From the NCBI GenBank assembly GCA_028571685.1, contig CM053143.1, positions 50,647,208 to 50,711,207 on the forward strand: a DNA stretch of 64,000 nucleotides. The letters run 5' to 3'. Positions 11,476 to 20,840 of this stretch are shown here, piece after piece; positions within the stretch are counted from its first letter, which is position 1, and the number at the start of each line of letters is the position of its first letter. The stretch is from Heterohyrax brucei (lineage: Eukaryota > Chordata > Mammalia > Hyracoidea > Procaviidae). A model generated the notes under the pieces. The model did no database searches, was not told the DNA's origin, and saw only the letters and a program-made list of their open reading frames with translations. The translations under genes were made by a program, and so were the position numbers.

Positions 11476-11600
11476 CCTACCTATTTGTAAAGACAGATGC
11501 AAATATAACAAAATATGTAGATACAGATGATGAGTTTATACTATACCTCCAGTTACAGTTCATTAATTTCAAGTTCCTTTTAGCCTTCTCCCTTTCTGTG
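11476..11600 (-). repeat. L1M 3' UTR, last segment
   Basis: 'GTAAAGACAGATGCAAATAT' and 'CTCCAGTTACAGTTCATTAA' read as further reversed L1M UTR after the RTE insertion. Confidence 0.45.
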
Positions 11601-11959
11601 TTTGTCAGTTCTTTCTCTAGTAGTGAGAAATTTAGCCTCCATTGGCTTGGCTTATACTTAGCTGTTTAGATGGATTGTGTGTGCAGTCTGTTTACTAATT
11701 CGCCTAACATAGTCAGTCTTCCAACCATGATGGTCATCTCTTTCACTTACCACCTCTACTGCACTCCTCTCTGCGGTATTCTCACCTGCTGGACTCACTA
11801 ACCTGTACCTACCCAGCCCCAGTCCATACCTCTATATGGCTTTCCAGTCTCCCTCCACATTTTCGGCTACCATGCTGTGTCCTCCATGGGGAAGAGAATG
11901 GGAAGAAGGAGTTGCATTAACATCTCCACCCCAGAGTTTGTCCTCACTCAGGAACCAGA

Positions 11960-12555
11960 TCGATTCTAAGAAAATGTAAATGCATCCATATCTTCCTCTG
12001 CTCAAAACCTTATGATACTCCCTTTCACTCAGTATAAAAACCAAAGCTGTGACAACAGCCTGCACGCTCCAACATGACCTGTGCCTTCTTACCTCTGTGG
12101 GTTCAGCTCCTACCACTTTCTGCCTCACTCACAGTGCTTCAGCCCGCCGTACCCACTATTCCTCAAATACGCCTGCCATGCTCACAACTTAGGGCCTTTG
12201 TACCTGCTCTCCCTTCTGCCTACAATACTTCTCTCCATATGCATGTGGCATGGCTAACTAGCTGCCTTACTTCTTACTTTGTTTAAATGTCACCTCAGTG
12301 AGGTCTACCGTAATGACCACTTCAAAAAATTCATGCCTTCCAAGCACATTTGATTCTCTTTAGCTCCAACTCTGTATCTCCCATTGTACATATCACCATC
12401 CAACATGCTATACCATATGTTTATACATTATGTTTACCATTTATTATCTATGCCACTCCCCCATCATTAACACTAAAATATAAGCTCCTTTGGGACAGAT
12501 TGATTTTTTTTTTCCACTGATACATCCCAAGTGCCAAGAAGAATATTTGGCACAT
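11960..12555 (+). repeat. L2 LINE 3' region, first part
   Basis: 'CCTCTGCTCAAAACCTTATG', 'CACTCAGTATAAAAACCAAA', 'TTAGGGCCTTTGTACCTGCT', 'AAATGTCACCTCAGTGAGG' and 'CCCAAGTGCCAAGAAGAATA' give the standard order of the L2 3' end. The element continues at 12709 after a SINE. The short frames at 11832-12286 are shadows of L2. Confidence 0.9.
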
Positions 12556-12708
12556 ATCTGTTGTCATCGAGTTTATTCTGACTCACAGCAATCATACAGG
12601 ACAGGTTACAACTGCCCCATAGGGTTTCCAAGGCGTGACTGCTAGAATTCATACTGCTGACCTTTGGTTCACAACTGAGCTCTTAACCGCTGCACTACCG
12701 GGGCTCCA
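12556..12708 (-). repeat. AfroSINE inserted in L2
   Basis: Reverse orientation with 'TTATTCTGACTCACAGCAAT', 'GGTTTCCAAGGCGTGACTGC' and 'CTCTTAACCGCTGCACTACC'. It is flanked by 'ATTTGGCACATA' on the left and 'ATTTGACACAAA' on the right, an imperfect ~12-bp target duplication. Confidence 0.92.
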
Positions 12709-12772
12709 TTTGACACAAAGTAGGAGCTCAATAGATGATTGTTCAATAAACAAATGAATTAATGAATTAACA
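12709..12772 (+). repeat. L2 LINE 3' region, second part
   Basis: 'AGTAGGAGCTCAATAGATG' and the A/T-rich 'AACAAATGAATTAATGAATT' end complete the L2 interrupted at 12556. Confidence 0.85.
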
Positions 12773-12870
12773 TAAGCATTATTATCTACATTTTATTTAT
12801 GAAAAACTGATTCTCAGAGAAGGCAAAATAATTGTTCTATGACTCATACAGATTAAAATAACTTGCCTGG
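12773..12870 (-). repeat. Possible MIR fragment
   Basis: 'CATTATTATCTACATTTTAT' followed by 'CTGATTCTCAGAGAAGGCAA' resembles a reversed MIR core. Weak. Confidence 0.35.
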
Positions 12871-13051
12871 AATTGTGTAATTAATAAGTCATTTCTGAAA
12901 TTCCATCCAAAATTATTTAGTTTCTAAACCATTTGGCATTTTAATAAATATTGATTAATTTGATTGACTAATTCAGAATGAGAACTTTCAAGGTGTCTAA
13001 CTTAGATTAAAGGAACATTCTAAGAACTGTAATACGGTGACTGACTGTATT

Positions 13052-13152
13052 CCAAAACCAAAAACGCCCTACCATTGAGTTAATTCATAGCAACCTTACA
13101 AGACACAGTAGAATGGGCCCACAGGGTTTCTAAGTAGTGGACTGACAATCTT
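13052..13152 (-). repeat. AfroSINE, truncated
   Basis: 'CTACCATTGAGTTAATTCAT', 'AGCAACCTTACAAGACACAG' and 'GGGTTTCTAAGTAGTGGACT' in reverse orientation; the tRNA head is lost. Confidence 0.8.
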
Positions 13153-13377
13153 TAGATATTGGTAATTCCTTTAAAAGAGAGTTTTGTCATATATTCAGTC
13201 ATATATTCACTTTGAGAATCAGAAAGCGAAGTTTTAAAGAAGCTGTGAAAACCTCAAAGTCACTAAGATCCTCGACATGATTTTTTCTGTACATTCTAAT
13301 TCTACTCTTGGGTCGGGCCAAAGTCTACTCCTGTTAGGAAGCACTTCCCTAAGTATAAATGGATTTCCATCTCCCTC

Positions 13378-13902
13378 TGTTTTAGTTAGCTAGTGCTGCT
13401 CTACCAGAAATGCCACAGAGTAGATGGCTATAACAAAGAAAAGTTTATTCTTACACGGTCCAGCAGGTTACAAGTCCAAAGTCAGGATGTCTGCTCCAGG
13501 AGAAGGTTTTCACTATGTCAGCTCTGGAGGAAAGTCCTGTGTTACATCAGTCTTTGGTCAGGGAGTACCTTGGCTCAGGAACCTCAGGTCTGGTGGATGT
13601 GCTCCACTGTGGGTGCTGCTTTCTTGATAGTATGAGGTTCCCAATTTTCTGCTTGCTTCCCTTTCTTTTTATCTCTTGTAAGATAAAAGGATAAAGGGTG
13701 GTACATGCCACACCCCAGGTAAACTCCATTTACATTGGAGCAGGAAGGTAAGATTAGAAAGGGATTTATAGTCCCACCCTAATCCTCTTTAACATACGGC
13801 ATAAGAAAATCACAAAATAGAGGACAATCAAATTGTGGGGGATCATGGCCCAGCCAAACGGCTGCACATATTTTTTGGGAGGACACAGTTCAAACCATGC
13901 CA
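13378..13902 (-). repeat. Solo MaLR LTR with perfect 5-bp target duplication
   Basis: On the minus strand it begins TG and ends CA. The plus-strand left edge is 'TGTTTTAGTTAGCTAGTGCT' and the right edge 'CACAGTTCAAACCATGCCA'. The same LTR family recurs at 23409, 32450, 53770, 59221, 63601 and 63883. The 5-bp flanks are identical (CCCTC at 13373-13377 and 13903-13907), as expected of retroviral-type integration. No internal ERV sequence flanks it, so it is a recombined solo LTR. Overlapping short ORFs at 13393-13729 are not genes. Confidence 0.88.
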
Positions 13903-13907
13903 CCCTC

Positions 13908-14030
13908 CATATAGAGGAGCCCAGGACAAATGGGTTTTATAGACAAAGATGTTCATCATAGAATTGTTTATAATAGTGCAAGACTAAAAGCAATGAAATG
14001 CCTACCATATGGAAATAGTTAAATAAACTA
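13908..14030 (+). repeat. L1 ORF2 3' fragment
   Basis: 'GATGTTCATCATAGAATTGT' and 'TTATAATAGTGCAAGACTAA' then 'GGAAATAGTTAAATAAACTA' match the L1 ORF2 C-terminal region. The next part of an L1 appears at 16165, possibly the same insertion. Confidence 0.65.
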
Positions 14031-14222
14031 CAGTGGTTAAGCACTCAGCTGTTAACCTAAAGGTTGGCAATTTGAACCTACCCACCACTCAGAGAAGACA
14101 AAACCTGGCAATCTGTTCCCATAAAGACTACAGCCTAGAAAACCCAATGGGGCAATTCTACTCTGTCATATATGGTCACTATGAGTCAGAACCAACTTGA
14201 CAGCCCACAGCAACTGATAAGC
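14031..14222 (+). repeat. AfroSINE, long variant
   Basis: 'ACAGTGGTTAAGCACTCAGC', a middle block 'ATAAAGACTACAGCCTAGAA', then 'CACTATGAGTCAGAACCAAC'. Confidence 0.88.
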
Positions 14223-14283
14223 CTTTGTCATTGGATTTGTGCTTGTCAGACTCCAACCAAATTCAATGTCAGATTCATCCATA

Positions 14284-14455
14284 TTAAATTATGACAAATA
14301 ACATTTATGGAGTACTTACTATCTGCCAGGCACTGTTTCAACCAGTTTACACATATTATCTCTTTGAACCCTCAAAAGATCCCTTTTGAGACAGGTACTA
14401 TTAACACCACTTGGTAGGTGAAGAATCTAGGGCTATGGAAAGCTAAGAGTCAGGG
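14284..14455 (-). repeat. MIR
   Basis: 'TATGGAGTACTTACTATCTG', 'CCAGGCACTGTTTCAACCAG' and 'ATTATCTCTTTGAACCCTCA' are the reverse of the MIR 3' half. Confidence 0.8.
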
Positions 14456-14609
14456 AGGAGACCACAGAGGGAAATGGCTTTTTCACCATGCTGGAGAGCT
14501 CAAGACGGAGACACCTTGTATCTGTTTCCTCCCCTTGATAGTCTGGGCCCAGTCAGAAGAGAGAAGATGCACAGTAACTTGAACAAGCAATGCTATTAAC
14601 TATAACACT

Positions 14610-14777
14610 GCAACCACACTGGCACAGTCGTTAAGAGTTTGACTGCTAACCAAAAGGTAGGCAGCTCAAATCCACCAGCTGTTCCTCATAAACTCTATGG
14701 GGCTTGTCTACTCTATCCTGTAAGGTCACTATGAGTCAGAATCAACTCAGCAACAGGTTTGGTTTGGTTTGGTTTAT
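14610..14777 (+). repeat. AfroSINE
   Basis: Head 'CACACTGGCACAGTCGTTAA', B-box region 'AGCTCAAATCCACCAGCTG', tail 'CACTATGAGTCAGAATCAAC' then repeated GGTTT. 'CTATAAC' and 'TTATAAC' at the borders hint at a target duplication. Confidence 0.92.
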
Positions 14778-15371
14778 AACAAATGACTGGAGTAACAAAG
14801 AACTGGCTACTAAGAAGAAAAGAGAACTATTAAGAGTACGGACTAAGAAGCACCCACTGTCCCCAGGGCTGAGATACAGACCCCATTGAAGGACTCCTGT
14901 CTCCCCTCAACACAAAGACTGAAATCCAGCCCTCACTGTAGACAGCACAGTTGTGGCTCCCTGTGCCTTCTCCAAAGAGGTCACCGTTGTGCTGCACTAA
15001 ACAGACCTTGCTAGAAACCCACCCTCTGGAACTTACCAAAAATTTGTCCTGCCCTCTGGGGTGTTGGGAAAACTGCACAAGAGGATATTTTACTGGAGGC
15101 ACTTTTTACAAAATTACTCAAAAGTCAGTGGTGGGGGAAGCTTTTGGTCACTGAGTGCTACTGTCTGCCCCACAGGTCAGAAAGCAAGCACCAGAGAAGG
15201 CACACGTGCGGCAGGAGCTTGCTAAGAAACAGGCCAGAATGGAAAGGAAGATCCTTTCCTTCTGCAGTGCCTCTCAGGCTCCCTCTACTGACAAAGCTGA
15301 ACATTGTACTAACCGGGAAAAAAATTAAAAAAAAAAAAAAAAACCTTTAAAGTGCGCATATCCATTTTCCG
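14778..15371. other. Unassigned non-coding DNA with poly-A run
   Basis: No gene recognised. A run of about 18 A lies near 15326-15344. Several overlapping open frames on both strands (14830-15350) show no domain similarity. Confidence 0.35.
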
Positions 15372-15542
15372 TAGACCCCTGATGGCGCCGTTGTTAAGAG
15401 TTACCCTGCTAACTAAAAGGTCAGCGGTTTGAATCCACCAGCTGCTCCTCAGATAACCCTGTGCGACAATTCTATCCTGTCCTTTAGGGTTGCTATGAGT
15501 CACAATTGACTTGGAGACAATGGGTTTGGTTTTCGGTTTTTT
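15372..15542 (+). repeat. AfroSINE
   Basis: 'CCCTGATGGCGCCGTTGTTA', 'GGTTTGAATCCACCAGCTGC' and 'TTGCTATGAGTCACAATTGA', ending in a T run. Confidence 0.92.
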
Positions 15543-15587
15543 AGTCCATTTTCCCATGGAGTTCCTGGGAGGCAAATACGGTCAAGC

Positions 15588-15735
15588 CCCGGACTACTTG
15601 CCAAAGTGCCTCAAACTCATGAAGAAACGACTACGAAGACATCTATTTCCGAAAAGTCACAGCCTTGAAAACCTTATAAAGCAGTTCTACTCTGTTGTGG
15701 TGGGTCACAATTGACTCAACAGCAAGCTACAGCCA
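15588..15735 (+). repeat. AfroSINE long variant, partial
   Basis: The 3' half is clear: 'TTTCCGAAAAGTCACAGCCT', 'GCAGTTCTACTCTGTTGTGG' and 'GTCACAATTGACTCAACAGC'. The head is poorly preserved. Confidence 0.65.
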
Positions 15736-16164
15736 CAACGGTGGCTACCCAGAGTAAGCAACATTAGCGATTCATAAAGGCCAGTCAATATATTGTTAAC
15801 TGGCACATCTCCCAAGAGAAGGATGTCACTTAATATTGATGAGTTTGGTTCCAGGAAAGTTCAGCGTTGTGATCATTATCTTTGATCAAAGTGCCCAGTT
15901 GGTTGGTGTAAGCTCTCCAAGAAGAAAAAATCCAAAGAGAGGAAGAAGCGACAGAGTCGTGGAGCTTTCCAGTATCCCGGAAGTCGCATCCTGTTTAGGA
16001 TGAGAGCAGACCGAAGAAAGCTTTGCTGAGATACGTTACATCTGCTCCCCTCCTCGGAGGACACTCGGCTGTCAGTAAGATTTTATACTCCTGCCTAATT
16101 AATATGGGAACATAATCAGAGCTCCCTCTATGTATGGTCTCCTCTCAGGAAGTCCTACCTACCT
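15736..16164. other. Unassigned non-coding DNA
   Basis: Nothing recognised. Confidence 0.35.
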
Positions 16165-16545
16165 GAAAAGTTATAGCATCCAATGAAATGTCATGCAACC
16201 ATCAAACATGGGTTTAAAGAGTTCACAGTGAACTGGGAAAATGCTTATGTTGTAATTCTAAGTGAAAAAATTAGGGTGCCAAACTTTAATATGTGAAACA
16301 AGCAAAACTACCCAGACAGAAAGATCAGAAAATATCCCCCAAATCAGTCAGTCATTGCTTCTAGGAATAACCAGAATAATGTTTTCTTCTTTTTCTATTA
16401 TTTTTTTCTATTACTTTATTTTATTTCGCTTTTCTATTATTTTTCTCTCCTACAAATTTACTATAGTAAGCATGTACTGCTTATGCTTTGAGACTAAAAT
16501 ATACATATTTGAAGTTTTACTTTTAGGCAGAGTTTGGGATCCTGA
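16165..16545 (+). repeat. L1 3' fragment (end of ORF2 and UTR)
   Basis: 'GGGAAAATGCTTATGTTGTA', 'ATTCTAAGTGAAAAAATTAG' and 'TATAGTAAGCATGTACTGCT' follow the order of an L1 3' end. Confidence 0.7.
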
Positions 16546-16572
16546 CTTTGACTAACAGAGTTCCCTATAAAC

Positions 16573-16737
16573 ACACACAAACAAACCTGTTGTCACTGAG
16601 TTGATTGCAACTTATACTGCGCTATAGGATGATGCAGAATAGCTATACAGAGTTTCCAAGAAGTGGCTGGTGGATTCAAACTGCTGACCTTTTGGTTAGC
16701 AGCCTGAGCTCTTAACCACTGGCCACCAGGGCTCCCA
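16573..16737 (-). repeat. AfroSINE
   Basis: Reverse orientation: 'CTGAGTTGATTGCAACTTAT', 'TGGTGGATTCAAACTGCTGA' and 'CTTAACCACTGGCCACCAGG'. Nearly full length. Confidence 0.93.
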
Positions 16738-16939
16738 TAGAACACCTGAAACAGTTCTCTATGGTTTATCCAGTCTAAGGTAACTGGACCCAATAGTTGT
16801 TTTAGCTAAGTGACATTTGATGGTTTGCCTATCCTGGATGAGCTGGAAAAAGGCAATATATTGGCAAAACAAAATTAATTCCATTTCCTGAACCTTTAGT
16901 ATTATTAGGACCTATGTCTCATGTGGGAATCCTGGTGGC

Positions 16940-17170
16940 ATTTTGAGAAGTTAGGAGAGGAGACCAGACCCTGGAGAAGAACACCATGCTTGTAAAGGGT
17001 CGGTAAAAGAGAAGAAGACCCTCAGTGAGTGAAACTGACACAGTGGTTGCAACAATGTAACTAAGGATCTCAACAATTGTGAGGATGGCACAGAACCAGG
17101 CAGAATTTCATTCTGTGGTATGCAGGGTCACCATGAGTCAGAATCGACTTGACAGCACCTAACAGCATAC
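16940..17170 (+). repeat. RTE LINE 3' end
   Basis: 'CTGGAGAAGAACACCATGCT', 'ACACAGTGGTTGCAACAATG', 'GTCACCATGAGTCAGAATCG' and 'CAGCACCTAACAGC' match the 3' terminus of the RTE copies at 11250 and 54780. Confidence 0.85.
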
Positions 17171-17173
17171 ATA

Positions 17174-17442
17174 TATGGAGGCAGTGGTAGCTCCGTAGTA
17201 AAATTCTCACCCTTCGTGTAGGAGACCTGGTTCAGTTCCCAGCCAGTACACCTCAAGTGCAGCTAAACAGGTCTCAGCAAAGTTCCAGATTAAGACAGAT
17301 TGGGAAGAAAGGCCGAGTGGTCTGCTTCCAAAAACTGAGCCATCAAGATCACTTTGGATCACGATGGGCTGACTCCATTGCAAATATGGCCACCATGAGT
17401 CAAGGGCTGACCAACAGTGTCGGAAGACAACAACAACATGCG
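17174..17442 (+). repeat. tRNA-Gly-headed SINE
   Basis: The Gly-tRNA-like head runs from 'GGCAGTGGTAGCTCCGTAGT' to 'GGTTCAGTTCCCAGCCAGTA'. Then comes the body 'AAGTTCCAGATTAAGACAGA', and an end with 'GGCCACCATGAGTCAAGGGC' and 'ACAACAACAAC'. It lies directly between an RTE tail and a mariner relic. Confidence 0.8.
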
Positions 17443-17444
17443 TA

Positions 17445-17894
17445 TGACGTCCAGCAATTAAGTCTGCAAACTTAATTGTTCTAATAAGCACTACATACCT
17501 CACTGGTGAATATCGCTACAGTCACCTTCAAAGTACTTCCCTTGGGAAGCTATGCCCCAAAGCCTGTGCTTTTGGAATTCCAGAAAGAATGCCAAAGTAG
17601 TAAGATAGCCAACTACCTGGTTTGCCTGTGACGTGGAGCTTCCAGGCTCAAGTCAGGACAGTCCCTGATAAACTAGGATGGTAGAACTCCCTAGAATCTC
17701 TCTTCCTTCACAGCCTCAACTATTCTTTCTTTTTTTAAAATTCTGTTGCACACTGCTTTGAAGTGTGGACTAGGTGCTGGTGTCTGTGCATAGCTTTCCA
17801 AGGAGAGTACTTTCAAGGTGACCATAGTGATATTCAGCAGTGGGGTATGCAGCATTTTTCTAGGATGAGTTCGCGAAATTACTGCCAGGCCTCG
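17445..17894. mobile_element. Palindromic mariner-derived element 1
   Basis: TA dinucleotides flank it (17443-17444 and 17895-17896). The left end 'TGACGTCCAGCAATTAAGTC' and the right end 'AAATTACTGCCAGGCCTCG' are imperfect inverted copies. The arms (about 17445-17585 and 17753-17894) are inverted versions of one sequence containing 'CAAAGTACTTCCCTTGGGAA' and its complement. That sequence matches the 3' coding end of the mariner at 38456, where the translation keeps FEGW and YFEGDH. The loop (17594-17754) is unrelated to mariner and recurs inverted at 18507-18667. No transposase is left in this copy. Confidence 0.75.
17594..17754 (-). repeat. Inverted repeat unit X (arm 1)
   Basis: Forms an imperfect inverted repeat with 18507-18667 at roughly 85% by eye. 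Shared blocks include the complement of 'GGCTGTGAAGGAAGAGAGAT' and of 'CTACCATCCTGGTTTACC'. It sits exactly in the loop of the palindromic mariner. Identity unknown. Confidence 0.75.
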
Positions 17895-17896
17895 TA

Positions 17897-18506
17897 TATC
17901 TGAGTAAGATACGAAAGAAAACCAAATATGAATAACAAATGATTGAAATTCAGCCACACCTATACAAAACTAGCAGAATTTAAAATATTAGCAACCTTCT
18001 TGTTTAAGAACAAGACAAGTCAATGAGCTTATAGTTCCAACAGCAATTTGGGGACTCCCTAAACACTGAACTCTAAATTTCTCAATATGAATAATTTTGT
18101 AAGAAATACAGTAATTTTCCCAAGCCGTGGCTCCTGTTAACATTAATAGCTCTGCAATTCCAGACTCTAGGACAGCCTCATAATTCTCTTGCAAAAACCT
18201 TGGCAATCACACCTCTCCAATCGCATAATAACTTGTAAGAAAGAAAGAAAGAAATTGGGCAACATGAAAGAAATTCAAATAGGAATAGTAAGGATTATAA
18301 AGTGATATAAAAAGCATCCGACAGTTGATTTCTGTGGACTTTCTTACCCAGCATTTCATTAGGAACAGACTATTTATCCATCTGAATGAATGAAGCTTCT
18401 AGGAGACAGCTAATGACTTCATGGCATCTAAGTATGTCTTCCAATTCCAGAACTCCATTGTTTGGCAGAGGTCTCATGTGTAAAAAACATGTTGTAAGTA
18501 AGCACT
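17897..18506. other. Spacer between the X inverted repeats
   Basis: No recognised repeat or gene. A short (GAAA)n run occurs near 18237-18252. A minus-strand frame at 17988-18206 has no domain support. Confidence 0.35.
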
Positions 18507-18667
18507 CAGTCTGCAACAGAATTTAAAAAAAAAGAAAGAAAAGTTGAGGCTGTGAAGGAAGAGAGATTCTAGGGTGATCTACCATCCTGGTTTACCAAGG
18601 ACTACTCTGATTTGAGCCTGGGGGCTTCACATCACAGGCAAATCAGGCAGTGGGCTACCTTACCACT
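18507..18667 (+). repeat. Inverted repeat unit X (arm 2)
   Basis: Reverse-complement partner of 17594-17754, starting 'CAGTCTGCAACAGAATTT' and ending near 'GGGCTACCTTACCACTT'. The 'CCATCCTGGTTTACC...' text resembles DNA-transposon termini I have seen in mammals, but I cannot name the family. Confidence 0.7.
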
Positions 18668-18689
18668 TGATCTGACAAAGATTAGCTTC

Positions 18690-18905
18690 TTAGGGTTTCT
18701 ATGCAAATTAAAAGCTTTTAGTTAAGCCTCATGAGCCCCTTGCCACTCTCCTTTGCTAACTATAAAATGGCAACTCTCCAGGAAAAGGAGGCCTCCTTTG
18801 ATGGGTCCTATGATGACGTAGGAAATATATTCCTGGAATCCTAATAAACTCAGAGACCCAAGGTTTCTGTTTTTGATTAGTGCTCCCTTCAGGAAGCACA
18901 GTTCA
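18690..18905 (+). promoter_or_regulatory. LTR-like promoter/polyadenylation arrangement (candidate)
   Basis: An octamer-type ATGCAAAT lies at about 18700, 'CTATAAAATGGCAAC' (TATA-like) near 18760, and an AATAAA in 'CCTAATAAACTC' near 18843. The ~85-base gap from TATA box to poly-A signal is what a gammaretroviral-type LTR would show. No TG/CA borders or target duplication could be fixed, so this may be chance. Confidence 0.3.
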
Positions 18906-18987
18906 ACAACCCACCAGGTTTAATAATCAATCCTGTTATTGACTTGAGGATACCTAGAGTGGTAGAAATGATTTGTGTTCTACTAGC

Positions 18988-19183
18988 AGACTTGGTGGCT
19001 TGGTCATTAAGCACTAGGCTGCTAAGTGAAAGGTCATGAGTACAAACCCACCAGCCACCCCATGGGAGAAAGATGTGTCAGTCTATTTCCACAAAGATTA
19101 CAGTCTTGAAAACCCTACGGGCCCGTTCTGCTATGTCCTACAGGGTCACTATGAGTCAAAATAGACACAACAGCAGTGGTTTA
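18988..19183 (+). repeat. AfroSINE, long variant
   Basis: 'GACTTGGTGGCTTGGTCATT' head, 'CCACAAAGATTACAGTCTTG' middle block, 'TCACTATGAGTCAAAATAGA' tail. Confidence 0.88.
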
Positions 19184-19352
19184 AGGAACCTAAAGGCTAG
19201 CAGTCTGGACCCACACAAAGTCACCTCAGAAGAGAAGCCTGGTTATCTGCTTCCTGAAGGTCACAGTCTGGAAAACCCTATGGAGCAGTTCTACTCTGCC
19301 AATACACACAGGGTTGTCATGAGTTGGAAATGACTCTATAACACAGGTTTTC
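19184..19352 (+). repeat. AfroSINE long variant, 5'-damaged
   Basis: Lacks a clean tRNA head; keeps 'GGTTATCTGCTTCCTGAAGG', 'TGGAGCAGTTCTACTCTGCC' and 'GTTGTCATGAGTTGGAAATG'. Confidence 0.8.
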
Positions 19353-19384
19353 ATTACTGACTTGCTGTTTTAAAAATAAATGAA

Positions 19385-19540
19385 ACAAAAACTCAAGCCT
19401 GTTGCCACTGTGTGGATTCCAACTCAGTGACTCTAGTAGAACTGTCTCCATAGAGTTTCCAAGAAGCACCTGGTAGATTCAGACTGTCAACATTTTGCCT
19501 AGCCACTAAACAGTTAACCACGATGCCACCAGGGATCCAA
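19385..19540 (-). repeat. AfroSINE
   Basis: Reverse orientation: 'GTGTGGATTCCAACTCAGTG', 'AGAGTTTCCAAGAAGCACCT', 'ACCACGATGCCACCAGGGAT'. Confidence 0.92.
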
Positions 19541-19551
19541 AAGGAAATAAA

Positions 19552-19712
19552 ACCAAAAACCAAACCCACTCCCATCAAGTCAATTCTGACTCATAGCAAC
19601 CCTATAAGACAGAGTAGAACTGCCCAATAGAATTTCCAAGGAGCACCCAGTGGATTTGAACAACCAACCTTTCAGTTAGCAGCCATAGCACTTAACCATT
19701 ATGCCATCAGAA
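19552..19712 (-). repeat. AfroSINE
   Basis: Reverse orientation: 'AAGTCAATTCTGACTCATAG', 'GAATTTCCAAGGAGCACCCA', 'CTTAACCATTATGCCATCAG'. Confidence 0.92.
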
Positions 19713-20454
19713 TTTAATAAAGGGGATCCAAATGCATGATCACACAGCATTTCCCACTTGTCCCTGTTCTGTCACCTGCTTCCTTCGGATGTTTCAGTGT
19801 CACTCTCCAGAACCTTCTGTGATCCCCACCAATCTCCTCCTGCTAATCACTGCCCCCCACCCACCCATCCCCAGCCTATGTGGCTTTGTCTACTTCTCCT
19901 CTCTCTACTCTCAGCACATTAACCTACGTCCCATAAAGACTGAAATCTCTTTCATCAATAGGTGGGAGGAAGGGAGAATTGGGTGAGTACTCACAGGATT
20001 CTCTTTGACAGGCTAGGAAAGAAAGTCTGTGAGCATTCCTATGTCAATTGTTTGTGTTTCCTAGCACTCCTAATGTTGGTAAGGGTCTGATGTAGATACC
20101 TATACCATGTTGGCACTGAAAGGACCATGAAGTCATGAGGCTAATCCCCTAATTTTAATAAATGAGAAAAACAATAGAGACATTCAACAATTTGTCAAAG
20201 GTAGCAAAATGTCCTTTCCATTGTCTATGCCATATAAGCTTAAATCCTGTGACCTGTAGTTATCAAAAGGAATAACTCACAGTGCCTTCCAATCACAGAC
20301 CAGTGGAAACATATCTGCAGTTGAATAAGTGAAGTCTGATGGCACTTGGCTTGGCATTGCATGTTGTAGCACAGGAGAATACACACACAATGAGGAACTA
20401 TGGAGGCTCTGAGTGAGTGAGTTTTAAAAAGGCCTTACAGGATTGGGGCTGTGT
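19713..20454. other. Unassigned non-coding DNA
   Basis: Mostly unrecognised. 20130-20260 ('AATGAGAAAAACAATAGAGA') could be a decayed MIR. The frame at 19732-19986 is pyrimidine-rich and not gene-like. Confidence 0.35.
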
Positions 20455-20840
20455 TAGGTGATTTGGAGGATACTGGAAGCAATGCCACTGGTATTTCAAA
20501 TACCAGCAGGATCACCCATGGTAGACACGTTTCAGCAGAGCTTCCAGATGAGACAGTCTCAGAAGAAAGGCTTGGAAATCTACTGCCAAAAAGTATTCAA
20601 TGAAAACACAATAGATGACAACAGAACATTGCCCAACTTGCTTGCTTTGGAAATGTCATCAGGAAGGATCAATCACTGTGAGGGAGATGGAGATTCTTGG
20701 TAAGATGGATTGGCACAAAAGCCACAATGATGGACTTGAACATGTCAGAAATCATGAGGATGACACAGGACCAGACAACATTTTCTTCTGTTGTACACAA
20801 GGTCTTCATGAGTCAGACGCATCTTGACAGCAGCTATCTA
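20455..20840 (+). repeat. Chimeric SINE body with RTE tail (head decayed)
   Basis: 'GCCACTGGTATTTCAAATAC', 'CAGCAGAGCTTCCAGATGAG' and 'GGCTTGGAAATCTACTGCC' match 42596-43012. The RTE tail follows: 'TCAGAAATCATGAGGATGAC', 'CTTCATGAGTCAGACGCATC'. The body text after the Gly-tRNA heads at 1388 and 53617 is the same type, so this is probably that SINE with its head lost. Confidence 0.65.
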
